From: Erwinia sp. SLM-02
GTDB taxonomy: Bacteria > Pseudomonadota > Gammaproteobacteria > Enterobacterales > Enterobacteriaceae
Direction: 5' to 3'
Length of the DNA: 64,000 bases
Assembly (NCBI RefSeq): GCF_037450285.1
Contig: NZ_JAQISN010000001.1
Coordinates: 1,116,001 to 1,180,000 of the forward strand
A model generated the notes under the pieces. That model saw nothing but the letters and a program-made list of their open reading frames with translations, was not told the DNA's origin and searched no databases. Positions 8,924 through 17,251 of the stretch are shown here, in pieces (the stretch's first letter is position 1; each line of letters starts with the position of its first letter). Made by a program: the position numbers and the translations under genes.

Positions 8924-10365
8924 GCCTGCTGGACATTGAAAACGCCGCAGTGAGCGGTGATGGCGTGGTGGTTGAACCGCTGTCATTTGTCCTGAACCCC
9001 GGTGAACCGTTCACCCTGCTGGGCGAAACGGGGTCGGGGAAAAGCCTGCTGGCTCAGGCGGTGATCGGCACGCTGCCTACGGGCCTGGCCGCCAGCGGCA
9101 CGCTGCATATTGATGGCGAAGCGCATGATCTTGCCAGCCGTCCGGCGATGGCGCTGTGGGGGCACCGGCTGGGGATCCTGCCGCAGGAGCCGTGGCTGGC
9201 ACTGGACCCGATCATGCAGGCCGAACAGCAGGTGGCCGAGGGCTACCGCTACGTGCGCGGCATGGAAAAAGGCCCGGCGTTGCAGGCGGCCAAAGACGAT
9301 CTGGAGGCGCTGGGCGTCGGCCACGCTGCGGCCCGCCTACCACAGGCGCTGTCCGGCGGCATGGCCCAGCGCGTGGCCTTCGCCGCCGCGCGGGCGGGCG
9401 GTGCGAACATTATCGTTGCCGATGAGCCGACCAAAGGACTGGACGTGGCGCGCCGCGATGAGGTAATCGCGCTGCTGATGCGGGAGGTTCGCGCGGGCGG
9501 CGGGCTGTTCACCATTACTCATGACATTGAACTGGCGCGGCAGATCGGCGGCGAAGTGGCGGTGATGCTGCACGGCAAAATTATCGAGCGCGGCAGGGCG
9601 GAGCAGGTGCTGAATCATCCCCGGCATGAGTACACCCGCCGGCTGCTGGCCGCCGACCCAGGCCGCTGGCCCGCCCGCGAGCCGCGGCCGCACGGCACAC
9701 GGGTGGTGCTGGAGGCTAAAAACCTCAGCAAGACGCGCGGCGGGCGGCGGCTGTTTTCCGGCCAGTCGCTGACCGTTCATGCCGGCGAGGTGATTGGCAT
9801 CACCGGGCCGAGCGGCTGCGGTAAAAGCAGCTTCGGCGATATTTTGCTCGGGCTGCTGGCGGCCGATGGCGGAGAAGTGCAGCGCGACCGCCAGCTGGCG
9901 GCGGTGAAGTATCAGAAAATTTTCCAGGATCCGCCGTCGGCCTTTGCGCCCCGCGTTACCCTGCGCCAGGCGCTGGCCGATGTGGTGCATCACCACAGGC
10001 TGGATGCCGGGCGGATCGCGCCGCTGATGGCGAGACTGAAGCTGCTGCCCGCACTGCTGGATCGTTTGCCCGGTGAGATTTCCGGCGGTGAGCTGCAGCG
10101 TTTTGCCCTGCTGCGCGTGCTGCTGCTGGATCCGGTGTTTCTGTTTGCCGATGAACCGACTTCGCGGCTGGATGTGCTGACTCAGCAGCAGACGGTGGAA
10201 TTGATGGTGGAAGTGGCGGCGGAGCAGAACTGCGCTTTGCTGGTGGTGAGCCACGATGAGGCGCTGATTGATAAGATCAGCCACCGGCGGATCCGTTTCG
10301 GCGGCGAAGAGCAGGTTCAGGGTATGAGTCAGTCGGAGGGGGCGCTGGTAGGGGCGGGCGGCTGA
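8920..10365 (+). CDS. fused double ABC ATPase of the metal/peptide importer
   Basis: A 481-residue protein with two complete nucleotide-binding domains, doing the work of the usual separate D and F ATPases. Domain 1 has Walker A GETGSGKSLLA (about 34-44), signature LSGGMAQRV (about 144-152) and Walker B IIVADEPTKGLDV. Domain 2 starts near residue 260 with Walker A GPSGCGKSSFG, signature ISGGELQRF and Walker B FLFADEPTSRLDV. It is shorter than YejF-type fusions because the oligopeptide C-terminal extensions are reduced. It overlaps the permease gene by ATGA. Confidence 0.9.
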   Translation: MSLLDIENAAVSGDGVVVEPLSFVLNPGEPFTLLGETGSGKSLLAQAVIGTLPTGLAASGTLHIDGEAHDLASRPAMALWGHRLGILPQEPWLALDPIMQAEQQVAEGYRYVRGMEKGPALQAAKDDLEALGVGHAAARLPQALSGGMAQRVAFAAARAGGANIIVADEPTKGLDVARRDEVIALLMREVRAGGGLFTITHDIELARQIGGEVAVMLHGKIIERGRAEQVLNHPRHEYTRRLLAADPGRWPAREPRPHGTRVVLEAKNLSKTRGGRRLFSGQSLTVHAGEVIGITGPSGCGKSSFGDILLGLLAADGGEVQRDRQLAAVKYQKIFQDPPSAFAPRVTLRQALADVVHHHRLDAGRIAPLMARLKLLPALLDRLPGEISGGELQRFALLRVLLLDPVFLFADEPTSRLDVLTQQQTVELMVEVAAEQNCALLVVSHDEALIDKISHRRIRFGGEEQVQGMSQSEGALVGAGG

Positions 10366-10437
10366 TTCAGTTGCTTGATTGTCTGCGTCTGGCGTATTGG
10401 GGTCAGGTTAAAGCGCGGTAGGTTCCGTGCCTGGCGT

Positions 10438-10594
10438 ATCGGGGCTGGCCGGAACGCGGACCCGCTGTCACATCCCTGTCCGCTCGGCCTCGCACATCCC
10501 TGTGCTCGGACGGTCCGCTTATCCGTCCAGCCCCGATTGCCTGAATTGCTTCTGCGTTGCTGCTTGAGTAACTGATTTCTTCTGGCAGCAACGC
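10438..10594 (+). repeat. repeat A1 plus hairpin H
   Basis: Unit A runs from ATCGGGGCTGG (10438-10448) to its inverted copy CCAGCCCCGAT (10527-10537). It is followed by a second perfect inverted repeat H: GCGTTGCTGC (10554-10563) and GCAGCAACGC (10585-10594). The same arrangement recurs many times in the window. It begins about 70 bases after the ABC ATPase gene. Confidence 0.85.
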
Positions 10595-10775
10595 AATGAT
10601 TTGAAAGGGGAACCGTTATGGGACAGGTTAGCCGGGTGTCTGCCGCAGGGATGCGGCAGTCAAGCCTCCAGGGAAGGATTCACGGCGCCCCGGCGATCTG
10701 CCCGTAACGGTCACCCCATTCACGGAACCTGCAGTGATCAGCCCGTAACGGTCGGCCCGTTCACGGATCTCGCCG
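10595..10775 (+). repeat. repeat B1 (keeps ATG start)
   Basis: Unit B begins with a ribosome-binding-site-like AAAGGGGA and an ATG at 10618. The frame reads MGQVSRVSAAG, then diverges and stops within 30 codons. The 3' part contains copies of a ~42-bp sub-repeat built on CCCGTAACGGTC. It is the only B copy here with an intact ATG at the position equivalent to the lipoprotein start at 26220. Confidence 0.8.
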
Positions 10776-10851
10776 TAAAAAATCGCTAATCAATCAGATT
10801 CAAGACCATAATAAGGCAATGTTTCGGTGCTGCATATTTCGTGTCTGGCTT

Positions 10852-11052
10852 ATCGGGGCTGGCCGGAACGCGGACCTGCTGTCACGTCCCTGTCCGCTCG
10901 GCCTCGCACTTCCTTGTGCCTGGTGAGTCGCTTCAGATTCAGCGCCTGGCGTATCGGGGCTGGCCGGAACGCGGACCCGCTGTCACATCCCTGTCCGCTC
11001 GGCCTCGCACATCCCTGTGCTCGGACGGTCCGCTTATCCGTCCAGCCCCGAT
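10852..11052 (+). repeat. repeat A2-A3 tandem
   Basis: Two left ends (ATCGGGGCTGG at 10852 and 10953) are followed by a single right end (CCAGCCCCGAT at 11042-11052). The join between the modules passes through GTGAGTCGCTTCAG. The block from about 10600 to 11060 recurs as a direct duplicate at about 12424-12880. Confidence 0.8.
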
Positions 11053-11097
11053 TGCCTGAAGGCTTCGGTGTTGCTGAGTGAAGAACTGAATGCATCT

Positions 11098-11355
11098 GGC
11101 AGCAACGCGATGGTTTGAAGGGGAACCGTTACGGGACAGGTTAGCCGGGTGTCTGCCGCAGGGATGCGGCAGTCAAGCCTACATGGATGTATTCACGGCG
11201 ACCCGGCGATCTGCCCGTAACGGTCGCCCCGTTCACAGACCCTGCCGCGATCTATCCGTAACGGTCGGCCCATTCACGGAATCTGCAGCGATCAGCCCAT
11301 AACGGTCGGCCCGTTCACGGAGCCTGCCGCGATCTACCCCCTAACGGTCACCCCC
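11098..11355 (+). repeat. repeat B2 with extended minisatellite
   Basis: A B unit whose start codon position reads ACG (GTTACGGGACAGG). Its 3' part carries four successive degenerate copies of the CGTAACGGTC-containing ~42-bp sub-repeat. It ends about 40 bases before the toxin-antitoxin operator. Confidence 0.75.
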
Positions 11356-11395
11356 TACGGGGATTCCACCGTGAAAACAGTCAATCCATGACTTG

Positions 11396-11434
11396 TTAAC
11401 CGGTCTTATATTTTGTACTTTAAAGACCGGTTAA
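11396..11434. promoter_or_regulatory. toxin-antitoxin operator palindrome
   Basis: TTAACCGGTCTT (11396-11407) and AAGACCGGTTAA (11423-11434) form a perfect 12-bp inverted repeat with a 15-base spacer. It lies 22 bases before the antitoxin start, the usual place for autoregulation by the antitoxin or the complex. Confidence 0.75.
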
Positions 11435-11456
11435 ACAGTCTTAAAAAGGTATTCCT

Positions 11457-11708
11457 ATGCCACATCTCATTCTCAGCGATACCAGCGCCAGCGTTAGCGA
11501 ACTGAAGAAGAATCCAATGGCCACGGTGAACGCAGGAGAGGGCTACCCGGTCGCTATTTTAAATCGCAATCAGCCCGCTTTTTACTGCGTGCCGGCTGAA
11601 CTGTACGAGAAAATACTTGAAGCCCTCGACGATAATGAACTGGTAAAACTGGTGACCGAGCGCAGTAATCAACCCCTGATTGATGTGGATTTGGACAGTT
11701 ACCTATGA
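11457..11708 (+). CDS. Phd/YefM-family antitoxin (StbD-like)
   Basis: An 83-residue antitoxin of the Phd/YefM superfamily. The N-terminal DNA-binding fold is marked by SDTSASVSELKKNPM and GYPVAILNRNQPAFYCVP (about residues 7-50). The acidic C-terminus (DDNELVKL, DVDLDSYL) is where members wrap the toxin. It overlaps the toxin gene by ATGA, and an inverted-repeat operator precedes it. It should neutralise the RelE/StbE toxin and repress the pair. Confidence 0.88.
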   Translation: MPHLILSDTSASVSELKKNPMATVNAGEGYPVAILNRNQPAFYCVPAELYEKILEALDDNELVKLVTERSNQPLIDVDLDSYL

Positions 11709-11992
11709 GGTACACGGTTAAATTCAGGGAAGATGCGCTGAAAGAGTGGCAAAAGCTGGATAAGACCATTCAACAGCAGTTTGCTAAAAAGCTGAAGAAA
11801 TGCTGTGAGAATCCGCATATCCCTGCGGCTAAACTTCGCGGCATAAAGGATTGCTACAAAATTAAACTTCGCTCGTCGGGCTTTCGTCTGGTGTATCAGG
11901 TGCTGGACGATAAGGTCATTATTGCCGTTGTTGCGGTGGGTAAACGAGAACGTAGTGAGGTTTATAATCTGGCCAGTGAACGGTTAAGATAG
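11705..11992 (+). CDS. RelE/StbE-family mRNA interferase toxin
   Basis: A 95-residue basic protein of the RelE/ParE superfamily, StbE-like. Family features are FREDALKEWQKLDKTIQQQF (about 6-25), LRGIKDCYKIKLRSSGFRLVYQV (about 47-69) and the C-terminal AVGKRERSEVY. Members of this branch are expected to cleave mRNA on the ribosome. The Arg-rich core (R61, R66) and the C-terminal Lys/Arg/Glu cluster are intact, so it is probably active. The pair sits inside a repeat array, which suggests it arrived as an accessory module. Confidence 0.88.
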   Translation: MRYTVKFREDALKEWQKLDKTIQQQFAKKLKKCCENPHIPAAKLRGIKDCYKIKLRSSGFRLVYQVLDDKVIIAVVAVGKRERSEVYNLASERLR

Positions 11993-12074
11993 TCGGCTGA
12001 ATTAGCAGATATTGATGTCGGTCGTCCAGTTCTGAAGTCCCTGATTCAGATGCTTCAGATTCCGCGCCTGGCGT

Positions 12075-12355
12075 ATCGGGGCTGGCCGGAACGCGGACCC
12101 GCTGTCAGGTTCCTGTCCGATTGGGAGCGTCGCTTCAGTTTCCGCGCCTGGCGTATCGGGGCTGGACGGAACGCGGACCCGCTGTCACATCCCTGTCCGC
12201 TCGGCCTCGCACATCCCTGTGCCAGGTGAGTCGCTTCAGATTCAGCGCCTGGCTTATCGGGGCTGGCCGGAACGCGGACCCGCTGTCACGTCCATGTCCG
12301 CTCGGCCTCGCACCTCCCTGTGCTCGGACGGTCCGCTTATCCGTCCAGCCCCGAT
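12075..12355 (+). repeat. repeat A4-A5-A6 tandem
   Basis: Three left ends (12075, 12155, 12256) share one right end (12345-12355). Steps are ~80 and ~101 bases and reflect two types of join, GGGAGCGTCGCTTC and GTGAGTCGCTTCAG. It starts about 80 bases after the toxin gene. Confidence 0.8.
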
Positions 12356-12400
12356 TGCCTGTATGCTTCGACGTTGCTGCTGGAAAAGCTGATCAGTGAT

Positions 12401-12598
12401 GGCAGCAATACAAATATATGAAAGGGGAGAGCGTTACGGGACAGGTTAGCCGGGTGTCTGCCGCAGGGATGCGGCAGTCAAGCTTACATGGATGTATTTA
12501 CGGCGACCCGGCGATCTGCGCGTAACGGTCACCCCATTCACGGAAACTGCAGCGATCAGCCCGTAACGGTCGGCCCGTTCACGGATCTCGCCGCAAAA
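12401..12598 (+). repeat. repeat B3 (ACG start)
   Basis: A B unit with GTTACGGGACAGG at the former start codon, followed by the same 3' flank as B1 (GATCTCGCCG, then a shared run into the next A array). It is part of the ~450-bp direct duplication flanking the toxin-antitoxin pair. Confidence 0.75.
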
Positions 12599-12669
12599 AA
12601 TCGCTAATCAATCAGATTCAAGACCATAATAAGGCAATGTTTCGGTGCTGCATATTTCGTGTCTGGCGT

Positions 12670-12870
12670 ATCGGGGCTGGCCAGAACGCAGACCCGCTGT
12701 CACATCCCTGTTCGCTCGGCCTCGCACTTCCTTGTGCCTGGTGAGTCGCTTCAGATTCAGCGCCTGGCGTATCGGGGCTGGCCGGAACGCGGACCCGCTG
12801 TCACATCCCTGTTCGCTCGGCCTCGCACATCCCTGTGCTCGGACGGTCTGCTTATCCATCCAGCCCCGAT
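12670..12870 (+). repeat. repeat A7-A8 tandem
   Basis: Left ends at 12670 and 12771 and one right end at 12860-12870. It is nearly identical to A2-A3 including the flanks. The following hairpin H is split by about 80 bases containing a CTGCAT/ATGCAG inverted repeat. Confidence 0.8.
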
Positions 12871-12998
12871 TGCCTGAATTTCTTCTGCGTTGCTGCTGGA
12901 TTTACTGCATTTAGGCATAGCTGATTTTTTCTGTGCCGTGGCAAAAGGCCTGCATTTCTCAATAGTTTGAAGATTCGAAGATGCAGTCTGAGTAATTA

Positions 12999-13385
12999 GG
13001 CAGCAACACCAATATATGAAGGGGAGAGCGTTACGGGACAGGTTAGCCGGGTGTCTGCCGCAGGGATGCGGCAGCCAAGCCTACATGGATGTATTCACGG
13101 CGACCCGGCGATCTGCCCGTAACGGTCGCCCCATTCACGGAACCTGCAGCGATCTATCCGTAACGGTCACATTTCACCGCGAAAAATCCCTGAACCTCAT
13201 CTTCTGGCAGCAGCATCAGTATATGAAGGGGAGAGCGTTACGGGACAGGTTAGCCGGGTGTCTGCCGCAGGGATGCGGCAGCCAAGCCCCCAGGGATGGG
13301 TTTACGGCGACCCGGCGATCTGCGCGTAACGGTCGCCCCGTTCACAGAACCTGCCGCGATCTATCCGTAACGGTCGGCACTTTCA
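12999..13385 (+). repeat. repeats B4 and B5
   Basis: Two B units (starting near 12999 and 13206) in tandem, both with ACG at the former start codon. Each has the GCCGCAGGGATGCGG inverted segment and one or two CGTAACGGTC sub-repeats. The array ends about 65 bases past the mesD stop, on its downstream side. Confidence 0.75.
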
Positions 13386-13451
13386 AAGATCGCATAGCGA
13401 GGATAGCAAACACCTGGAGCGGCACATCCCTGTGCCTGAACAATCCGATTA

Positions 13452-14480
13452 TCAGGCAGAAAGCTCTTTACGCACGATTGCAGCACCCGCACTCAGGGCT
13501 TCCAGCTTACCAGTAGCAACCTGACGAGATAATGGCGTCATGCCGCAGTTGGTTGATGGATAAAGCTTGTCGGCATCCACAAACTGCAGGGCTTTACGCA
13601 GCACGTCGGCAACCGCTTCCGGCGTTTCAATCGCATTGGTTGCCACATCGATCGCGCCGACCATCACTTTTTTACCGCGAATCAGCTCAATCAGATCCAT
13701 CGGTACGCGGGAGTTCATGCACTCCAGTGAGACGATATCGATGCTTGATTTCTGCAGTTTCGGGAAGACCTCTTCATACTGGCGCCATTCGGTACCCAGC
13801 GTCTTTTTCCAGTCGGTGTTGGCTTTGATGCCATAGCCGTAGCAGATATGCACGGCCGTTTCGCATTTCAGTCCTTCAACGGCGCGCTCCAGGGCGGCGA
13901 TGCCCCAGTCATTCACTTCGTCGAAGAAGACGTTAAATGCAGGCTCATCGAACTGGATGATATCAACGCCGGCGGCTTCCAGTTCTTTCGCTTCCTGGTT
14001 CAGGATTTTGGCGAATTCCCAGGCAAGCTTTTCACGACTTTTGTAGTGACCATCATACAGTGTGTCGATCATGGTCATCGGACCCGGCAGGGCCCACTTG
14101 ATGGGTTTATCAGTCAACTGACGTAAAAACTTAGCATCTTCCACGAAAACCGGCTTTTTACGCACCACTTCACCAATCACCGACGGCACGCTGGCGTCGT
14201 AGCGATTACGGATCCGGACGATTTCACGCTTCTCGAAATCAACGCCGCTCAGGTGCTCAATAAAGGTAGTAACAAAGTGCTGGCGGCTCTGCTCGCCGTC
14301 GCTGACGATATCAATCCCTGCACGGATCTGATTATCCAGCGTCAGGCGTAAAGCATCCTGCTTGCCCGCGATTAACTCTTCGCCTTCCAGTTTCCACGGT
14401 GACCACAGCGTCTCCGGCTGTGCCAGCCATGACGGTTTCGGTAAGCTGCCAGCGGTAGACGTCGGTAACAAAATTTTCAT
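13452..14480 (-). CDS. mesD: MesD-type core methionine synthase
   Basis: A 342-residue protein equal to only the C-terminal catalytic barrel of MetE. It carries the zinc and homocysteine-binding features, including STAGSLPKP (about 8-16), DIIQFDEPAF (about 174-183), VHICYGYG (about 210-217) and the late Cys in STNCGM (about 309-314). It lacks the MetE N-terminal half that handles folate. It is encoded directly after a DUF1852 gene. That pairing matches MesD/MesX, described by Price and colleagues as a folate-independent methionine synthase needing oxygen. An alternative label is MetE-like methyltransferase. Confidence 0.85.
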   Translation of the reverse strand: MKILLPTSTAGSLPKPSWLAQPETLWSPWKLEGEELIAGKQDALRLTLDNQIRAGIDIVSDGEQSRQHFVTTFIEHLSGVDFEKREIVRIRNRYDASVPSVIGEVVRKKPVFVEDAKFLRQLTDKPIKWALPGPMTMIDTLYDGHYKSREKLAWEFAKILNQEAKELEAAGVDIIQFDEPAFNVFFDEVNDWGIAALERAVEGLKCETAVHICYGYGIKANTDWKKTLGTEWRQYEEVFPKLQKSSIDIVSLECMNSRVPMDLIELIRGKKVMVGAIDVATNAIETPEAVADVLRKALQFVDADKLYPSTNCGMTPLSRQVATGKLEALSAGAAIVRKELSA

Positions 14481-14508
14481 AAAAACATGACCTTATAGAT
14501 TTGGTGGA

Positions 14509-15492
14509 TCAAATAGCGTAATCAGCTGTCCATTCTTCAAGAACGGCCTGATAAGGTTTAATAAAGTGCAGCTCGGTGAACTTGCCCTGTTCAACGGCTA
14601 GCTGGCTACGTTCTACTCGATCGTAAACAATCAGCGTTAATGAGTGATCCTGATGATTCAGGCTTGGCTGATAGCACTGGCCGGCTGCAGAATTTGCATT
14701 GTAAATCTCAGGACGGTAAATCTTCTGGAACGTTTCCATCGTGCTGATGGTCGCAATCAGCTCCAGGCTGGTGTAATCGCTCAGCAGATCACCGGTGAAG
14801 TAGAAGGCCAGGGGCGCAACGCTGTTGGCAGGCATGAAATAGCGCGCGCGTAAGCCCATCTTGGCGAAATATTCATCGGTCAGGGACGGTTCGTCCTGCT
14901 GATATTCGATCCCCAGCACGGGATGGACATTCCCGGTGCGGTGATAGACGTTTTTACTGGAGACGCTCAGGCAGATAACCGGTTGTTTGGCGAAGTGCGC
15001 TTTATACGTTTCCGACTTCACGAAGCATTTAAAAATGTTGCCGTGCAGGTCACCGAAATTATCCGGCGTGCTGAACCCGGTTTTATCTTTATTATGCTCA
15101 GACAGCAGCACGCTGAAATCATAATCACGCACGTAGGAAGAAAAGTTATTGCCGACAATCCCTTCAATACGTTCGTTGGTGTGTTTATCGATAATATTGG
15201 TTTTTAAAATTTCAATCACCGGGAATGCACTGGCGTGATTTTCGTCAGTAATATTCAAGTCAACCGAAATGATATCGAGTTCGATAGCGTAACGATCGCT
15301 TTTTGGATTATCCCAGTGCGCCAGGTTGTTGAGGCGATTATTCATCATCACCAGGGTATTGCGCAGGTTTTGCTGGCGGGTTTCGCCTCGGGCCAGGTTA
15401 GCAAAGTTAGTGGTGATACGCGTATTTTTGGATGGATTGTAGTCTTCATCGAAACGCGTTTTTTTAATCGAAAAGTTGAATTCTTGAGTCAT
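14509..15492 (-). CDS. mesX: MesX (DUF1852), MesD partner
   Basis: A 327-residue DUF1852 protein with no signal peptide or membrane segment. The family N-terminus is FNFSIKKTRFDEDYNPS (about 5-21), and conserved blocks include DYDFSVLLSEHNKDKTGFSTP. DUF1852 is known as MesX and is required with oxygen for MesD activity, perhaps supplying a methyl donor. It is the first gene of the mesX-mesD pair and the gap to mesD is only 28 bases. The chemistry remains unproven. Confidence 0.85.
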   Translation of the reverse strand: MTQEFNFSIKKTRFDEDYNPSKNTRITTNFANLARGETRQQNLRNTLVMMNNRLNNLAHWDNPKSDRYAIELDIISVDLNITDENHASAFPVIEILKTNIIDKHTNERIEGIVGNNFSSYVRDYDFSVLLSEHNKDKTGFSTPDNFGDLHGNIFKCFVKSETYKAHFAKQPVICLSVSSKNVYHRTGNVHPVLGIEYQQDEPSLTDEYFAKMGLRARYFMPANSVAPLAFYFTGDLLSDYTSLELIATISTMETFQKIYRPEIYNANSAAGQCYQPSLNHQDHSLTLIVYDRVERSQLAVEQGKFTELHFIKPYQAVLEEWTADYAI

Positions 15493-15949
15493 GATAACCT
15501 GCCGTCTTTATTTCTGAATTCACGCTGAATGAGTTTATTGCCTTGTCAGTTCTGCAATTTTTACTGGCTTTGTTATTCAGCGTTTTTCATGATTGTCTAT
15601 AGTAATTAATGCATATTTTATGCCAGACTATTGACGTGAGGAAAAGTGATTTAATTTCACCGAACATGAAGGAATCTCATGATCGGGTAGGGTTGATGCG
15701 GTTCTGAACATGTTGGTGGTTCAGCTTCTGGGTTCAGTCCCTTCAGTCACCGGGTATGGCGTATCGAAATTCTGCTGAAAACCTGCTGTTTTTTCATTCA
15801 CGCTCTGCTAACTTTAAACGATGATAAATACCCGATTAGCGTTATCCCATTCAGTGATTATTATCACCTGCATAACTCAGGTGGGATAACGCATGTCATT
15901 TTCCCGCCGGTAAGGCGGGCCTTACCGGTACCAACCAGTGAGGACAGTT
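15493..15949. other. divergent intergenic region mesX / kinase
   Basis: 457 bases without a gene. It must hold the mesX promoter on the minus strand. A loose AGAC-TATTG-ACGT stretch near 15630 could be a degenerate MetJ box but is not convincing. Near the kinase start are overlapping hairpins (15903-15928), described separately. Confidence 0.5.
15903..15928 (+). promoter_or_regulatory. mutually exclusive leader hairpins
   Basis: CCGGTAAGG (15907-15915) pairs with CCTTACCGG (15920-15928). The overlapping CCCGCC (15903-15908) can instead pair with GGCGGG (15914-15919). Both cannot form together. They sit just before the Shine-Dalgarno sequence of the kinase gene, so they could act as a translational or transcriptional switch. 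There is no T tract. Confidence 0.35.
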
Positions 15950-16456
15950 ATGAACAACAGCACGCCAGCAAAGACAGAAAAAGCCACGCTCCACCTGCTG
16001 TGTGGAAAAATCGCCTCGGGCAAATCCACCCTGGCAGACAAACTCTCCGCATCGCCCCAGACCATGATCATCAGTGAAGACCGCTGGCTGTCGACCCTCT
16101 ATGCCGGTGAAATGCACTCCGTCGCTGATTACGTGCGCTGTGCCGCAAAGCTTAAAGAAGCGATGAAACCGCACCCGGTTTCCTTACTTCAGAGCGGCGT
16201 TTCGGTGGTGCTGGATTTCCCGGCAAACACCCGGGCGAACCGTGACTGGATGATGAGCATTGTTGCGGAATCAGGTGCTGATAATCGTCTGCACTATATG
16301 AAAGTTTCTGACGACGTTTGCAGAGCACGCCTGCGCGCCCGCAACGCTGAGGGTTCACACGATTTTGCGGCAACCGATGCGCAGTTTGAGTTAATCACCC
16401 GTTATTTTACCGAGCCTGCCGGCGACGAAGGTTTTCAGGTGATTGAGTACCGGTAA
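15950..16456 (+). CDS. P-loop kinase-like ATP-binding protein (AAA_33)
   Basis: A 168-residue small P-loop NTPase. Walker A is GKIASGKST (about 18-26). A DxD-like SEDRW follows near 45, and VVLDFPANTRANRD (about 86-99) matches the second motif of zeta-toxin or gluconate-kinase-like small kinases. The likely reaction is phosphorylation of a small molecule. AGGA at 15941-15944 is five bases before the ATG at 15950; an upstream in-frame GTG at 15938 is less likely. A CTCCCTCC/GGAGGGAG hairpin (16470-16508) follows. Confidence 0.75.
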   Translation: MNNSTPAKTEKATLHLLCGKIASGKSTLADKLSASPQTMIISEDRWLSTLYAGEMHSVADYVRCAAKLKEAMKPHPVSLLQSGVSVVLDFPANTRANRDWMMSIVAESGADNRLHYMKVSDDVCRARLRARNAEGSHDFAATDAQFELITRYFTEPAGDEGFQVIEYR

Positions 16457-16574
16457 GTATGCTCTTCAGCTCCCTCCTGCTGGCATTTACGAACGGTGGA
16501 GGAGGGAGTGGACTTTCGCGCAGCGTCAACGGCAACGGCGTCAGCTGCAAGCAGAGGCGATCGCTCTGGCAGGT

Positions 16575-16793
16575 TTATGACATAGCCTGAACGAGCGTTT
16601 TGATCTTTTCGGCTTTTTCAAAGTGATCCAGCTTCATCTCGCTGATCCACCACTGCGCGACTTCCATCAGCTGTTCCGGGTTATCGTTTTTATTGGCAAA
16701 AAAGGCATAGAACGACAGCTCGACGCTGCTGCCTTTCGCTGCGATTTTGGCATTACACGTTCTGATGATCTTTTGCTTCATCTCTTCCTGCAC
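16575..16793 (-). CDS. small conserved protein (DUF6500-like)
   Basis: A 72-residue soluble protein. The pattern KIIRTCNAKIAAKGSSVELS, FYAFFANKNDNPEQLMEVAQ and LDHFEKAEKIKTLV matches what I recall of a small conserved family (DUF6500) of unknown role. The assignment to that family number is from memory. It stands alone, convergent with the kinase gene. Confidence 0.65.
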   Translation of the reverse strand: MQEEMKQKIIRTCNAKIAAKGSSVELSFYAFFANKNDNPEQLMEVAQWWISEMKLDHFEKAEKIKTLVQAMS

Positions 16794-16887
16794 GCTGACT
16801 CCTTTTTGTTTCTACGGTTTGAATATGCTCAACATAATAACAGTTTGCGTGGCGGGATTCTGGTGCTTCAGATTCTCCGTCTGGCGT

Positions 16888-16987
16888 ATCGGGGCTGGCC
16901 GGAATACGGACCCGCTGCCACATCCCTGTCCGCTCGGCCTCGCACGTTCATGTGCCCGGACGGTCCGCTTATCCGCCCAGCCCCGAT
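16888..16987 (+). repeat. repeat A9
   Basis: A single complete A unit with left end ATCGGGGCTGG and right end CCAGCCCCGAT. It is followed by half of hairpin H and then by a short piece of unit B (CGACCCGGCGATCTGCCCGT, 17027-17046) fused directly to a LysR gene relic. Confidence 0.8.
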
Positions 16988-17044
16988 TGCCTGAACGCTT
17001 TGGCGTTGCTGCTGGATTAACAGCGACCCGGCGATCTGCCCGTC

Positions 17045-17251
17045 ACGGCCAGGTTTCTGGCCCGCGGGCCGGAGACGACACTCGGTCTGGTGCTTAGCGA
17101 CAGAGCCATCAGCATCGGTGCCTGGGATTTGCCCATCGCCAGGCCGGTACATATTGTCGCCTTTGCCGATCGTCGGCAGTTGCCCAAAATCCGCCAGTAC
17201 GTTGATTATTTATTGCAGCATTTCAGGGATTCGCTTTGCCTGGCGCGGTAG
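17045..17251 (+). pseudogene. LysR regulator C-terminal relic
   Basis: An open frame of 68 codons ending in TAG at 17249-17251 reads as the last part of a LysR effector-binding domain. It includes FLARGPETTLGLVLSDRAI, IARPVHIVAFADRRQLPKIR and YVDYLLQHFRDSLC. There is no start codon or N-terminal half. The upstream boundary coincides with a repeat B fragment, so the 5' part was lost in a rearrangement at the repeat. Confidence 0.75.

Noticed and set aside
10827..12914. Many 60-90-codon frames inside A repeats (reading WPERGPAVTSL-like peptides)
   Set aside because: The same peptides recur wherever A recurs, in changing frames and without start signals, so they reflect the repeat and not genes.
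15620..15645. MetJ box before mesX
   Set aside because: Only loose similarity to AGACGTCT and no tandem copy.
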